Source: Mucilaginibacter corticis | Lineage (GTDB): Bacteria > Bacteroidota > Bacteroidia > Sphingobacteriales > Sphingobacteriaceae | NCBI RefSeq assembly: GCF_007558865.1 | Contig: NZ_VLPK01000003.1 | Coordinates: 248,001-312,000, forward strand | Length of the DNA: 64,000 nucleotides | Reading direction: 5' to 3' | In this document: positions 25,267-33,401 of the stretch, one piece after another | Numbering within the stretch: the first letter of the stretch is position 1 | Layout: the number at the start of each line of letters is the position of its first letter | Made by a program: the position numbers and the translations under genes | The notes under the pieces: generated by a model | What the model was told of the DNA's origin: nothing | What the model saw: the letters and a program-made list of their open reading frames with translations, nothing else | Databases searched by the model: none

Positions 25267-26457
25267 TTGAGTACCAGTATTAAAAACATTGCCATTCTTG
25301 GCTCTACAGGGAGCATAGGCACACAGGCTTTAGAAGTTATAGGTGCAAACCCTTCTCTGTTTAAAGCTTATGTTCTTACGGCAAATTCCAGCGCTACCTT
25401 ACTGATACAGCAAGCCCTGCAATTTAAACCCGCCTACGTAGTTATTTGCGACGAAAGCAAATACGCCGAAGTAAAGGAAGCTTTATCCAATACCGATATT
25501 AAGGTTTTAACAGGTATTAATGCAGTAAATGAAGTTGTTGCCCAGGCAGAAGTTGATACGGTTTTAACCGCCATGGTAGGCTTCGCAGGTTTGCAGTCTA
25601 CTATCGCGGCCATTAAGGCCGGTAAAGATATCGCGTTAGCCAATAAAGAAACTTTGGTGGTAGCCGGGGAGTTGATCACCGATCTGGCCAAACAGCATGA
25701 TGTAAAGATTTTACCGGTCGACTCTGAGCACTCGGCCATTTACCAATGCCTGGTTGGTGAAGAAAATAACGCGATAGAGAAGATCATTCTGACCGCATCA
25801 GGCGGCCCGTTCAGGGGTAAAACTCTGGCACATTTAACCAACGTAACCCGCGAACATGCTTTAAAACACCCTAACTGGGTAATGGGTGCCAAGATCACCA
25901 TTGATTCTGCCACGCTGATGAACAAGGGCCTTGAAGTGATCGAGGCAAAATGGTTGTTTGACCTGGCTGCTGATCAGATAGATGTTATTGTGCACCCTCA
26001 ATCCATTATTCACTCGATGGTGCAGTTTGAGGATGGCTCGATAAAAGCGCAAATGGGCTTGCCCGATATGAAGCTACCCATACAATACGCGCTGGCCTAC
26101 CCTGCCCGTTTAAAAAATAATTTTAAACGGTTTAGCTTCACAGACCACCCGACTTTAACGTTTGAAAAACCTGATCTGGAAACGTTTCGTAATTTAGGTT
26201 TGGCATTTGAGGCGCTGAACAAAGGTGGTAACATGCCTTGTATTATTAACGCCGCCAATGAAATTGCCGTAGCCGGATTTTTAAACAGCGCGGTAGGTTT
26301 TATAGCCATGAGTGATGTTATTGAAAACTGTATGCAAAGCATTAGCTATCAAACACAACCTACCCTTGACGATTATTTGAATACTGACAAAGAAACACGC
26401 ATATTTGCGCACAATTTAATAAACCGGATGTCATCAAAAGCATCATATATAATTTGA
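25267..26457 (+). CDS. dxr: 1-deoxy-D-xylulose 5-phosphate reductoisomerase
   Basis: 396 residues. The NADPH fold starts with IAILGSTGSIGTQALEVI. LPVDSEHSAIYQCL, LTASGGPFRG and HPNWVMGAKITIDSATLMNKGLEVIEAKWLF hold the divalent-metal and substrate residues. It catalyses the first committed step of the MEP isoprenoid pathway. The start is a TTG (25267) immediately before the conserved N-terminus; no in-frame ATG is closer. rseP follows after 11 bp, a frequent arrangement. Confidence 0.96.
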   Translation: MSTSIKNIAILGSTGSIGTQALEVIGANPSLFKAYVLTANSSATLLIQQALQFKPAYVVICDESKYAEVKEALSNTDIKVLTGINAVNEVVAQAEVDTVLTAMVGFAGLQSTIAAIKAGKDIALANKETLVVAGELITDLAKQHDVKILPVDSEHSAIYQCLVGEENNAIEKIILTASGGPFRGKTLAHLTNVTREHALKHPNWVMGAKITIDSATLMNKGLEVIEAKWLFDLAADQIDVIVHPQSIIHSMVQFEDGSIKAQMGLPDMKLPIQYALAYPARLKNNFKRFSFTDHPTLTFEKPDLETFRNLGLAFEALNKGGNMPCIINAANEIAVAGFLNSAVGFIAMSDVIENCMQSISYQTQPTLDDYLNTDKETRIFAHNLINRMSSKASYII

Positions 26458-26468
26458 AATAAATAAGA

Positions 26469-27806
26469 ATGAGTATAGTAATTATGGTTGGCCAGTTTGT
26501 ACTGGGGCTTTCGATTTTAGTGATATTGCACGAGCTGGGCCACTTTTTAGCCGCAAGGGCTTTTGGTATTAAGGTAGATAAATTTTACCTGTTTTTTGAC
26601 GCATGGGGATTTAGCCTGTTTAAGTTTACTTATAAGGATGTTGAGTATGGTATAGGCTGGCTGCCATTAGGCGGCTACGTAAAAATTGCCGGTATGATAG
26701 ATGAATCAATGGATACTGAGCAATTGGCAGGCCCGCCGCAACCGTGGGAGTTCCGCTCAAAACCGGCCTGGCAGCGTTTAATTGTAATGCTGGGCGGTAT
26801 ATTTGTAAACATAGTATTAGCCATCTTTATTTTCTGGATGCTTACCGCGCGTTATGGTGAAAGCTATATTGCAAACTCAAGCGTTAAATATGGCATTGTA
26901 CCGGGTACTATCGGTAAAAAGATGGGCCTTGTGGCAGGCGATAAGATTATAGCCGTAAATGGCAAAGCTGTGGACCGCTTTGAAGATCTGATGAGCTCAA
27001 AAGTATTGTTGGATCATACGGTTTTAACCGTACAAAGAGGAAACCAAACACTCAATCTTACAGTTCCGGCAAATGTTATAAATGATCTGTCTGACTATGG
27101 CCTTGAGCAATTCATCAGCAGCTTACCACGTACTACTTTTGCTATTGATTCTGTTTTACCAAACAGTAAAGCACAGGAAGCCGGTTTAATGCACGGCGAC
27201 AGCATTATCGCCGTAAATGCTGCTAAAGTGGTTTATTTTGACCAGCTTCAATCCCAACTACAGGCTAACAAAGAAAAAGCCGTAGACCTAACCGTGCGCC
27301 GTCATAATGAAACCAAAACTTTAAAAGCTACCGTTACCAAAGAAGGCACCATCGGCGTGCGCCTGGCTTATGACCTGCCGAAAGAACAGACCATTAACTA
27401 TGGCTTCTTCGGGTCGTTACCGGTTGGTGCAGACAAAGCCTGGAATAATTTTTCAGGCACAGCAAAAAGTATCGGTAAAGTTTTTAAAGGCGATGCTAAA
27501 TTTAATAAAGTAATAGGCGGGCCGGTTGCTATTGCAACTCAATTTGGCTCGCGTGTAGACTGGGTTCACTTTTGGACACTAGTTGGCTTATTATCTATCG
27601 CGTTAGCATTTACAAATCTGTTGCCTATCCCCGCGCTTGACGGCGGCCATGCCATATTTTTAATAGTTGAAATGATCAAAGGCAAACCGCTTAGCGATAA
27701 GTTTTTAGAACGCGCCCAACTGGTTGGCTTTGTTTTAATATTATCATTAATTGTATTTGTTTTTGGCAATGACATTGTTAAACTGGTAATGAAAGGCCGG
27801 TCTTAA
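26469..27806 (+). CDS. rseP: RIP site-2 metalloprotease RseP
   Basis: 445 residues. HELGH in the first membrane helix (about residue 21) supplies the zinc ligands and catalytic Glu, and NLLPIPALDGGHAIFL (about 383) the third ligand. Two PDZ regions lie between (VPGTIGKKMGLVAGDKIIAVNG and SVLPNSKAQEAGLMHGDSIIAVN). It cleaves membrane proteins such as anti-sigma factors within the bilayer. An ECF sigma with a membrane partner is encoded 7 kb upstream, but no link is shown by sequence. A strong terminator ends the run. Confidence 0.95.
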   Translation: MSIVIMVGQFVLGLSILVILHELGHFLAARAFGIKVDKFYLFFDAWGFSLFKFTYKDVEYGIGWLPLGGYVKIAGMIDESMDTEQLAGPPQPWEFRSKPAWQRLIVMLGGIFVNIVLAIFIFWMLTARYGESYIANSSVKYGIVPGTIGKKMGLVAGDKIIAVNGKAVDRFEDLMSSKVLLDHTVLTVQRGNQTLNLTVPANVINDLSDYGLEQFISSLPRTTFAIDSVLPNSKAQEAGLMHGDSIIAVNAAKVVYFDQLQSQLQANKEKAVDLTVRRHNETKTLKATVTKEGTIGVRLAYDLPKEQTINYGFFGSLPVGADKAWNNFSGTAKSIGKVFKGDAKFNKVIGGPVAIATQFGSRVDWVHFWTLVGLLSIALAFTNLLPIPALDGGHAIFLIVEMIKGKPLSDKFLERAQLVGFVLILSLIVFVFGNDIVKLVMKGRS

Positions 27807-27827
27807 TAACAGATAAACTTAATTAAC

Positions 27828-27860
27828 AAAGAAGGCGTTACCAATGGTAACGCCTTCTTT
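27828..27860 (+). terminator. terminator of the dxr-rseP run
   Basis: AAAGAAGGCGTTACC/GGTAACGCCTTCTTT, a 15-bp stem with a 3-base loop, ending in TTT and T-rich sequence 20 bp past the rseP stop. Confidence 0.88.
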
Positions 27861-27958
27861 GTTTTTACAGTAGTATTAAAATCGCTATCCTTGCGACAAT
27901 AAATAATCATTTATTACCTATACCTAATAGCCAACAATGATCGATACACCGCAAAAAA

Positions 27959-27994
27959 ATCGGCGTTACAAAACCGCTGTTTCGTAACGCCGAT
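27959..27994 (-). terminator. terminator of the M1 peptidase gene
   Basis: ATCGGCGTTAC/GTAACGCCGAT with an inner AAAC/GTTT pairing; on the minus strand it follows the stop by 22 bp and ends in seven T. Its GGCGTTAC core is shared with the neighbouring rseP terminator. Confidence 0.82.
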
Positions 27995-28016
27995 CATTAA
28001 ATATTTATTGATGTCT

Positions 28017-30614
28017 CTATTTAAACTCTTCGTTAGTTAAACCTGTGTTAACCAATACATTGTTTACTTTAAACTCAACAGGTACACCCAGTAATACGGT
28101 TTTGGTGTTGTATGGAATTTTAACACCGTTCACCTCGCGGTAATCGCTAAACTCATTTGCTGACGCGTTTGGTATATCTGTGATCTGTTTTACCTTAAGG
28201 CCTGTTTTGTAATCAAAGTATGATTTTACTTTTATCCCGTCAGGGTGCGTAACCGTAACCAGGTAAGCCAGCTTTTCGCCTACGGCACGAATTGTATTAT
28301 CTAAGGTTAAAGTATAGCCTGATTTATCGTAATCCAATTCAGGGAAGAAGCCAAAACGATCAACCAATTGATGCTGGTAAGCCTTTGGCGCAGGGACAGG
28401 CTGGTTTTGCTGCACCACGCTTACACTATCGGCATTGCCTTTTAAATGCAATAACACAAAGTTATTATAGGTTGGGGCTATAGCGCTATAATTAAATTTA
28501 TCAGGTGATTTATAACGGTTGGTCACTTCTACCGAAACTCCTTGTAACGGTCCGTCAGACTTTATGGTCATATCTTTAATAGCCTTTACTTTATCTGCAC
28601 CGCCAATGGCATCCAGGTAATTTTTAATTACACCTGCTGCGGTAACACTCTTATCTATCTGCGCACCACTGAAGGAGTTATTTTCAGGATCGGTATCAGG
28701 CAATACATGCTCAGGATCAAGTGTTACAAGCAATATTTTTGATATTGACTTATATGGGAAGGTCCAGGTGCCGCCGCGCTGCCAGATCTCGGCAGGTAGT
28801 TTAACCGTTCCGGTTTTACCGTTCTCTTCTTTTATTAAAGCGGTAACCGGCAAGGCCAGTTCGCCTAAATTCTCAATGGTGATTAACGAGCCTTTCGACG
28901 CGTCGTTGTCATTATAGTCTATTGATTTTACAGCCTGGTCAAGCGACATGGTACCCATAAACCATTCGTTCCAGAACCAGCTCAGGTCCTCGCCTGCCGC
29001 GTTGTCCATGGTATGGAAAAAGTCCCACGGTGTTGGGTGTTTAAAGGCCCAGCGTTTTATGTAAGTTTTAAAAGCGTAATCAAACCGCTCTTCACCCAAT
29101 ATCTGCTCACGCAATATGGTCAGGCCCAAAGCAGGCTTTTCATAAGCGGCATAGCCTAAATAATCAGGCTGAATAACATCAGGCGTGTTCATGATCGCGT
29201 CTGCATCCGGGGAAAACATAGCCGGCGCTGATTTCTGAACATCCTCTTTTTGATAATACTCGCCATTGTTAAATACCTTGGTATCTACCTTATTGATAAA
29301 GGTGTTAAAACCTTCATCCATCCAGGCAAACTTACGCTCGTTTGATCCTACGATCATCGGGAACCAGTTGTGGCCAAACTCGTGGTTGGTTACTTCCCAA
29401 AGCTCGCCGGTTTGCGATTTCCATCCGCAGAAAACAATTCCCGGATACTCCATACCACCTACTACACCGGCTACGTTTGTTGCTACCGGGTAGGTAAACT
29501 CATACCACTCTTTCGAGTAAAGTTCTATACAGTTTTTCACGTATTCTGTTGATCTGCCCCAGGCTTTGTCGCCATTTACCTCAACCGGGTAAATAGACTG
29601 CGCCAGCGCTTTTTTACCGCTTGGCAGGTTTATTCTTGCCGCGTCCCAGATAAATGCCTTAGAAGCCGCCCAGGCTACGTCGCGTGTATTTGTACATAAG
29701 AAGTGCCAGGTTAAAGTAGATTTCTGCGGATAAGAAGTTTTACTGGCGATATCGGCCTCGTCACGGATGCTTACCGTTTTATCACTGTTCCGCGCAGCCG
29801 CCAATCTTTTAAGAGCTGTTGCAGATAGAACTTCGTTAGGGTTTAGCAATTCGCCCGATCCTGCAACAATTAAATCTGCAGGAGCCGTAACAGTGTAATC
29901 AATATTGCCGTACTCCAGGTAAAACTCAGATGCGCCCATGTACGGAATGGTATTCCATCCGCTGATATCATCATACACTTCCATACGCGGGTACCATTGT
30001 GCAATTTCATATACCCAACCGTTTTTGGTGTTCAGGCGGCCCATGCGGTCGGTACCATATTCAGGCACATCAAAAGCATAGTCAATTTTAATATCTATTT
30101 TTTTACCGTTTGCCTTAAGCGAATCTTTCAGTTTGATCTGCATACGGGTATCTGTAACCAGGTAATCAACCTTTTCGGCCTTGCCGTTGCTTACAATATA
30201 CACGCCTTTTATCTCGTCGCCATTGGTATAAGTTTTATTGGCAAAGCGTCCGCCGGTAACCGGGCTGGTCGCCTGCGCGCGCGAATCTTCGCGGTAAATA
30301 TTCTGATCAACCTGCAGCCATAAAAAGGGCAGGCCGTCCGGGCTGTTATTTGTATAAGTGATGAGCGCAGTACCTGTAACCCTGTGTTTAGCGGTATCAA
30401 GGGTTACATTCAATTTATAGTCGGCACGGTTTTGCCAGTATTTGGCACTTGGCGCACCACCGGCAGTACGAAACTGGTTACCGTTTTGCTGGTAAAATAA
30501 TGCCTTAAATACTTTATGCTGATCGTATTTTGAATGCGCGGTATCGGTTTGTGCCCGTGCAGAGAACGCGCTTATTGCTAATGAAAGCGCAAAAATCATT
30601 TTGTTAATTTTCAT
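28017..30614 (-). CDS. M1 family zinc aminopeptidase with C-terminal LolA-like domain
   Basis: 865 residues with a Sec signal (MKINKMIFALSLAISAFSARAQ). The M1 exopeptidase motif is present as GGMEYPG and the zinc site as HEFGHNWFP followed by WMDEGFNTF with the third ligand. After the peptidase body (to about 640) a separate domain of about 200 residues carries YFDYKTGLKVKQITDI and SDYREVNGVKIPYNTKTVLLG, a beta-sheet pattern like LolA/LolB-type domains also found behind some Bacteroidota M16 peptidases. It is probably periplasmic. A good promoter lies 26 bp upstream. Confidence 0.87.
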   Translation of the reverse strand: MKINKMIFALSLAISAFSARAQTDTAHSKYDQHKVFKALFYQQNGNQFRTAGGAPSAKYWQNRADYKLNVTLDTAKHRVTGTALITYTNNSPDGLPFLWLQVDQNIYREDSRAQATSPVTGGRFANKTYTNGDEIKGVYIVSNGKAEKVDYLVTDTRMQIKLKDSLKANGKKIDIKIDYAFDVPEYGTDRMGRLNTKNGWVYEIAQWYPRMEVYDDISGWNTIPYMGASEFYLEYGNIDYTVTAPADLIVAGSGELLNPNEVLSATALKRLAAARNSDKTVSIRDEADIASKTSYPQKSTLTWHFLCTNTRDVAWAASKAFIWDAARINLPSGKKALAQSIYPVEVNGDKAWGRSTEYVKNCIELYSKEWYEFTYPVATNVAGVVGGMEYPGIVFCGWKSQTGELWEVTNHEFGHNWFPMIVGSNERKFAWMDEGFNTFINKVDTKVFNNGEYYQKEDVQKSAPAMFSPDADAIMNTPDVIQPDYLGYAAYEKPALGLTILREQILGEERFDYAFKTYIKRWAFKHPTPWDFFHTMDNAAGEDLSWFWNEWFMGTMSLDQAVKSIDYNDNDASKGSLITIENLGELALPVTALIKEENGKTGTVKLPAEIWQRGGTWTFPYKSISKILLVTLDPEHVLPDTDPENNSFSGAQIDKSVTAAGVIKNYLDAIGGADKVKAIKDMTIKSDGPLQGVSVEVTNRYKSPDKFNYSAIAPTYNNFVLLHLKGNADSVSVVQQNQPVPAPKAYQHQLVDRFGFFPELDYDKSGYTLTLDNTIRAVGEKLAYLVTVTHPDGIKVKSYFDYKTGLKVKQITDIPNASANEFSDYREVNGVKIPYNTKTVLLGVPVEFKVNNVLVNTGLTNEEFK

Positions 30615-30639
30615 GTTGTTGTATGAGTATGAGATCGGT

Positions 30640-30671
30640 TAAAGATATGCTATCAGTGTATATTATCAAAA
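30640..30671 (-). promoter_or_regulatory. promoter of the M1 peptidase gene
   Basis: On the minus strand TTTTG (30671-30667), 19 bp, then TATCTTTA (30647-30640), one base from the TAnnTTTG consensus, 25 bp before the ATG. Confidence 0.6.
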
Positions 30672-30700
30672 TGTTAGATAACGAAGGGGCGAAAAGGTTA

Positions 30701-30800
30701 CACACCTCTCCCTAAATCCCTCTCCAAAAAAGAGGGACTTAAATATTAATGTCTTGTGTCTAACCCCCCCTCTTCTTTGGAGAGGGCTGGGGAGGGGTCA
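30701..30800. repeat. CCTCTCC / GGAGAGG inverted intergenic repeat
   Basis: Left arm CCTCTCC-CTAAATC-CCTCTCC (30705-30725) and right arm GGAGAGG-GCTGGGG-AGGGGTC (30779-30799) are 7-bp units in opposite orientation. Each arm also folds with nearby AGAGGG or CCCTCT. The element sits between the divergent M1 and cydA promoters in a 329-bp gap. Similar CTCTCC-rich intergenic repeats are familiar from many Bacteroidota genomes. Confidence 0.75.
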
Positions 30801-30912
30801 AAATCAACAAAATTACGCCATCATCTTCAATAAAATCAGGCAATTATCAATTTAAAATCAATCTGTATTAGCTTAATTTTTTAAGTATAACAAGTCTGTT
30901 ACGCATAAGCTT

Positions 30913-30920
30913 TATCTTTG
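30913..30920 (+). promoter_or_regulatory. -7 element of cydA
   Basis: TATCTTTG is an exact TAnnTTTG match, ending 23 bp before the cydA ATG. The -33 region is only T-rich. Confidence 0.55.
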
Positions 30921-30943
30921 AGCATCTTGTTTATCACAAAAAC

Positions 30944-32254
30944 ATGAATGATTTTTTAGCCGCCAGATCGCAAATGGCCCTTTCACTGGGCTTTCACATC
31001 ATCTACTCGTGTATTGGTATGGTGATGCCTGTTTTCATGGCGATATCGCACTACAAATACATTAAAACACAAAACCCGGTCTATAAAAACATCACCCAGG
31101 CATGGAGCAAGGGCGTAGCTATATTTTTTGCGACCGGAGCGGTATCGGGTACTATGCTCTCGTTCGAGTTAGGTTTGTTATGGCCAAAATTCATGCAGCA
31201 TGCAGGGCCCATTTTCGGGATGCCTTTTTCTTTAGAGGGCGTGGCATTTTTTATTGAAGCGATAGCCCTCGGATTTTTCCTGTACGGATGGAAAAGGCTT
31301 AATAAATGGTTCCACTGGGCTACAGGTGTAATGGTTGGCGTAAGCGGAATTTTATCGGGAATTTTGGTGGTATCTGCCAATTCGTGGATGAACAGCCCAT
31401 CGGGATTTGACTATGTAAATGGCCAGTACCTTAACATCGACCCTATAAAAGCCATGTTTAACGGCGCCTGGTTCTCTGAAGCCCTGCATATGACCATTGC
31501 GGCGTTTTCGGCCACCGGCTTTGCCGTTGCTGGTATCCACGCGCTGATGATCTACCGGAAACAAAATATTGAGTTTCATACCAAAGCCTTTAGGATAGCT
31601 ATAGTATTTGGTGCGCTGGCTGCCATATTGCAGCCTTTAAGCGGCGATATATCAGCCAAGCACGCCGCCAAAAGGCAGCCGGCCAAATTAGCTGCGATGG
31701 AGGCCTATTTTCATACCCAGACTTATGCCCCGTTGGTTATAGGCGGCATTCCGGATACGGTTGAAAAAAAAGTAAACTACGGCATTGAACTGCCGGGCGT
31801 ATTAAGCTTTTTGGTGAACGATAACTTTAAGCAGGAAGTTAAGGGATTAGACCAGATCCCTGCTAAAGATCAGCCAAATGTGCCCGTTACGCATTATGCT
31901 TTCCAAATAATGGTAGGCATTGGCATGTTAACCATGCTGATAGGCATTTTATATTTTATTGCTGTCTGGAAAAAGCGTGACTGGCTATCAAGATCTTGGT
32001 TTTTAAAACTGTTTATTATGGCTACCCCGTTGGGATTCATTGCCCTGGAAGCCGGCTGGACAGTTACCGAAGTTGGCCGACAGCCATGGATAATCCAGGA
32101 TGTAATGCGTACGGCTGATGCCGTTACGCCTATGCCGGGCATTCAGTATTCGTTTTATTTATTCAGCTTTATATATTTTACGTTGAGTTTAGCGGTAATA
32201 TTTTTGCTGCAACGCCAAATTAAAATGGTACCTGAGATTTATGATGTTAAATAA
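30944..32254 (+). CDS. cydA: cytochrome bd oxidase subunit I
   Basis: 436 residues, polytopic. His18 in LGFHIIYSCIG matches the haem ligand of CydA, EALHMTIAAFSATGFAV holds the second His, and EVGRQPWIIQDVMRT is the conserved quinol-oxidation-side block. The Q-loop is short. With CydB it oxidises quinol and reduces O2 at high affinity without pumping protons. cydB follows after a 123-bp gap filled by a repeat array, so co-transcription is likely but the spacing is unusual. Confidence 0.95.
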   Translation: MNDFLAARSQMALSLGFHIIYSCIGMVMPVFMAISHYKYIKTQNPVYKNITQAWSKGVAIFFATGAVSGTMLSFELGLLWPKFMQHAGPIFGMPFSLEGVAFFIEAIALGFFLYGWKRLNKWFHWATGVMVGVSGILSGILVVSANSWMNSPSGFDYVNGQYLNIDPIKAMFNGAWFSEALHMTIAAFSATGFAVAGIHALMIYRKQNIEFHTKAFRIAIVFGALAAILQPLSGDISAKHAAKRQPAKLAAMEAYFHTQTYAPLVIGGIPDTVEKKVNYGIELPGVLSFLVNDNFKQEVKGLDQIPAKDQPNVPVTHYAFQIMVGIGMLTMLIGILYFIAVWKKRDWLSRSWFLKLFIMATPLGFIALEAGWTVTEVGRQPWIIQDVMRTADAVTPMPGIQYSFYLFSFIYFTLSLAVIFLLQRQIKMVPEIYDVK

Positions 32255-32261
32255 TAGAGAC

Positions 32262-32373
32262 AAGAATCAAGACATAAGAATCAGGATAAACGGCCGTTTT
32301 AAACGGCTCGCATATCTTGATTTATTTAACTATTATTTTCTTGATTCTTGCATCTTGACTCTTGATTCTAAAA
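32262..32373. repeat. heptamer array with inverted arms (AAGAATC / TCTTGAT) between cydA and cydB
   Basis: Left arm AAGAATC, AAGACAT, AAGAATC, AGGATAA (32262-32289); right arm, opposite orientation, TCTTGAT, TCTTGCA, TCTTGAC, TCTTGAT, TCTAAAA (32339-32373), ending 4 bp before the cydB ATG. A small AACGGCCGTT palindrome lies in the middle. The transcript could fold into a long imperfect hairpin inside the cydAB message. Confidence 0.72.
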
Positions 32374-32377
32374 AAAC

Positions 32378-33397
32378 ATGTTAACCGTAGTAATTATCTT
32401 CCTGTTCTTCGCTATACTGCTGTACTTCCTGCTTGGAGGGGCTGATTTTGGCGCGGGGATAATTGAGCTTTTTACATCAAACGATAATAAGCACCGTACC
32501 CGCAGCACCATGTACCAGGCCATTGGCCCGATATGGGAGGCTAACCACATGTGGCTGATCATTGCCGTGGTAATTATGTTTGTGGGTTTCCCGGATATTT
32601 ATAGTAAGATGTGTACGTACCTGCACATTCCACTGCTGATCATGCTTTTGGGGATCATCGCGCGGGGAACGGCTTTCGCTTTCCGTAACTATGACGCCAT
32701 AAAAGGCGAACGTACGCAATACCTGTACAACAATATCTTTGTTTATTCAAGCTTTTTAACGCCGTTGTTCCTGGGGATAATTGCCGGTAGCGCCATATCC
32801 CGGCAGATAGATTTTGCCGCAACCGATTTCCTTTCGGCATACGTGTATAGTTGGTTCAACTGGTTCTCTATCGCTGTTGGTTTATTTACAGTGGCGCTTT
32901 GCGGTTTCCTTGCCGCCATTTACTTGATTGGCGAAGCCGACGACGATTACGATGTTAAACGCTTCATTAAAAAAGCCAAGATACTAAACGGCATCGCTTT
33001 CTTTTGCGGGGGATTGGTCTTTCTCGCTGCCGAAACAAATAATATCCGCATGGCACACTGGATCTTCGGCAACCCGGTTAGCTTAACCGCTGTAATTGCG
33101 GCATCAGTATCGCTGGTATTACTTTGGATAACGGTAAGTAAAGGGCGCAAACAGATCCCGCGCATTTTTGCCGCGTTCCAGGTGAGTATGATCCTGCTAT
33201 CTGTAGGCTATACGCATTACCCTAATTTTGTTATGGGTAAAAACGGTCAAAACTTTTCATTACTTACCGACCATGCAAATGCAAACACCATTGATGATCT
33301 TGGCGCTGCTTTATTAGTTGGCAGCTTATTTATATTACCTGCGCTGTTCTATCTATTCTACAGTTTCAGAAGCAGGCGCGGCGGCGGGCACGATTAA
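32378..33397 (+). CDS. cydB: cytochrome bd oxidase subunit II
   Basis: 339 residues with about eight or nine membrane helices. LLGGADFGAGIIELF at the N-terminus and PIWEANHMWLIIAVVIMFVGFP are the CydB signature blocks. It pairs with CydA and stabilises the haem centres. No small CydX-like gene is seen after it: the convergent GH92 stop lies 4 bp downstream. Confidence 0.95.
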   Translation: MLTVVIIFLFFAILLYFLLGGADFGAGIIELFTSNDNKHRTRSTMYQAIGPIWEANHMWLIIAVVIMFVGFPDIYSKMCTYLHIPLLIMLLGIIARGTAFAFRNYDAIKGERTQYLYNNIFVYSSFLTPLFLGIIAGSAISRQIDFAATDFLSAYVYSWFNWFSIAVGLFTVALCGFLAAIYLIGEADDDYDVKRFIKKAKILNGIAFFCGGLVFLAAETNNIRMAHWIFGNPVSLTAVIAASVSLVLLWITVSKGRKQIPRIFAAFQVSMILLSVGYTHYPNFVMGKNGQNFSLLTDHANANTIDDLGAALLVGSLFILPALFYLFYSFRSRRGGGHD

Positions 33398-33401
33398 GCC
33401 G

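Noticed and set aside
27886..27987. TATCCTTG promoter with a 16-codon frame starting at 27937
   Set aside because: The frame runs into the terminator hairpin of the M1 gene and the -33 spacing is wrong; probably chance.
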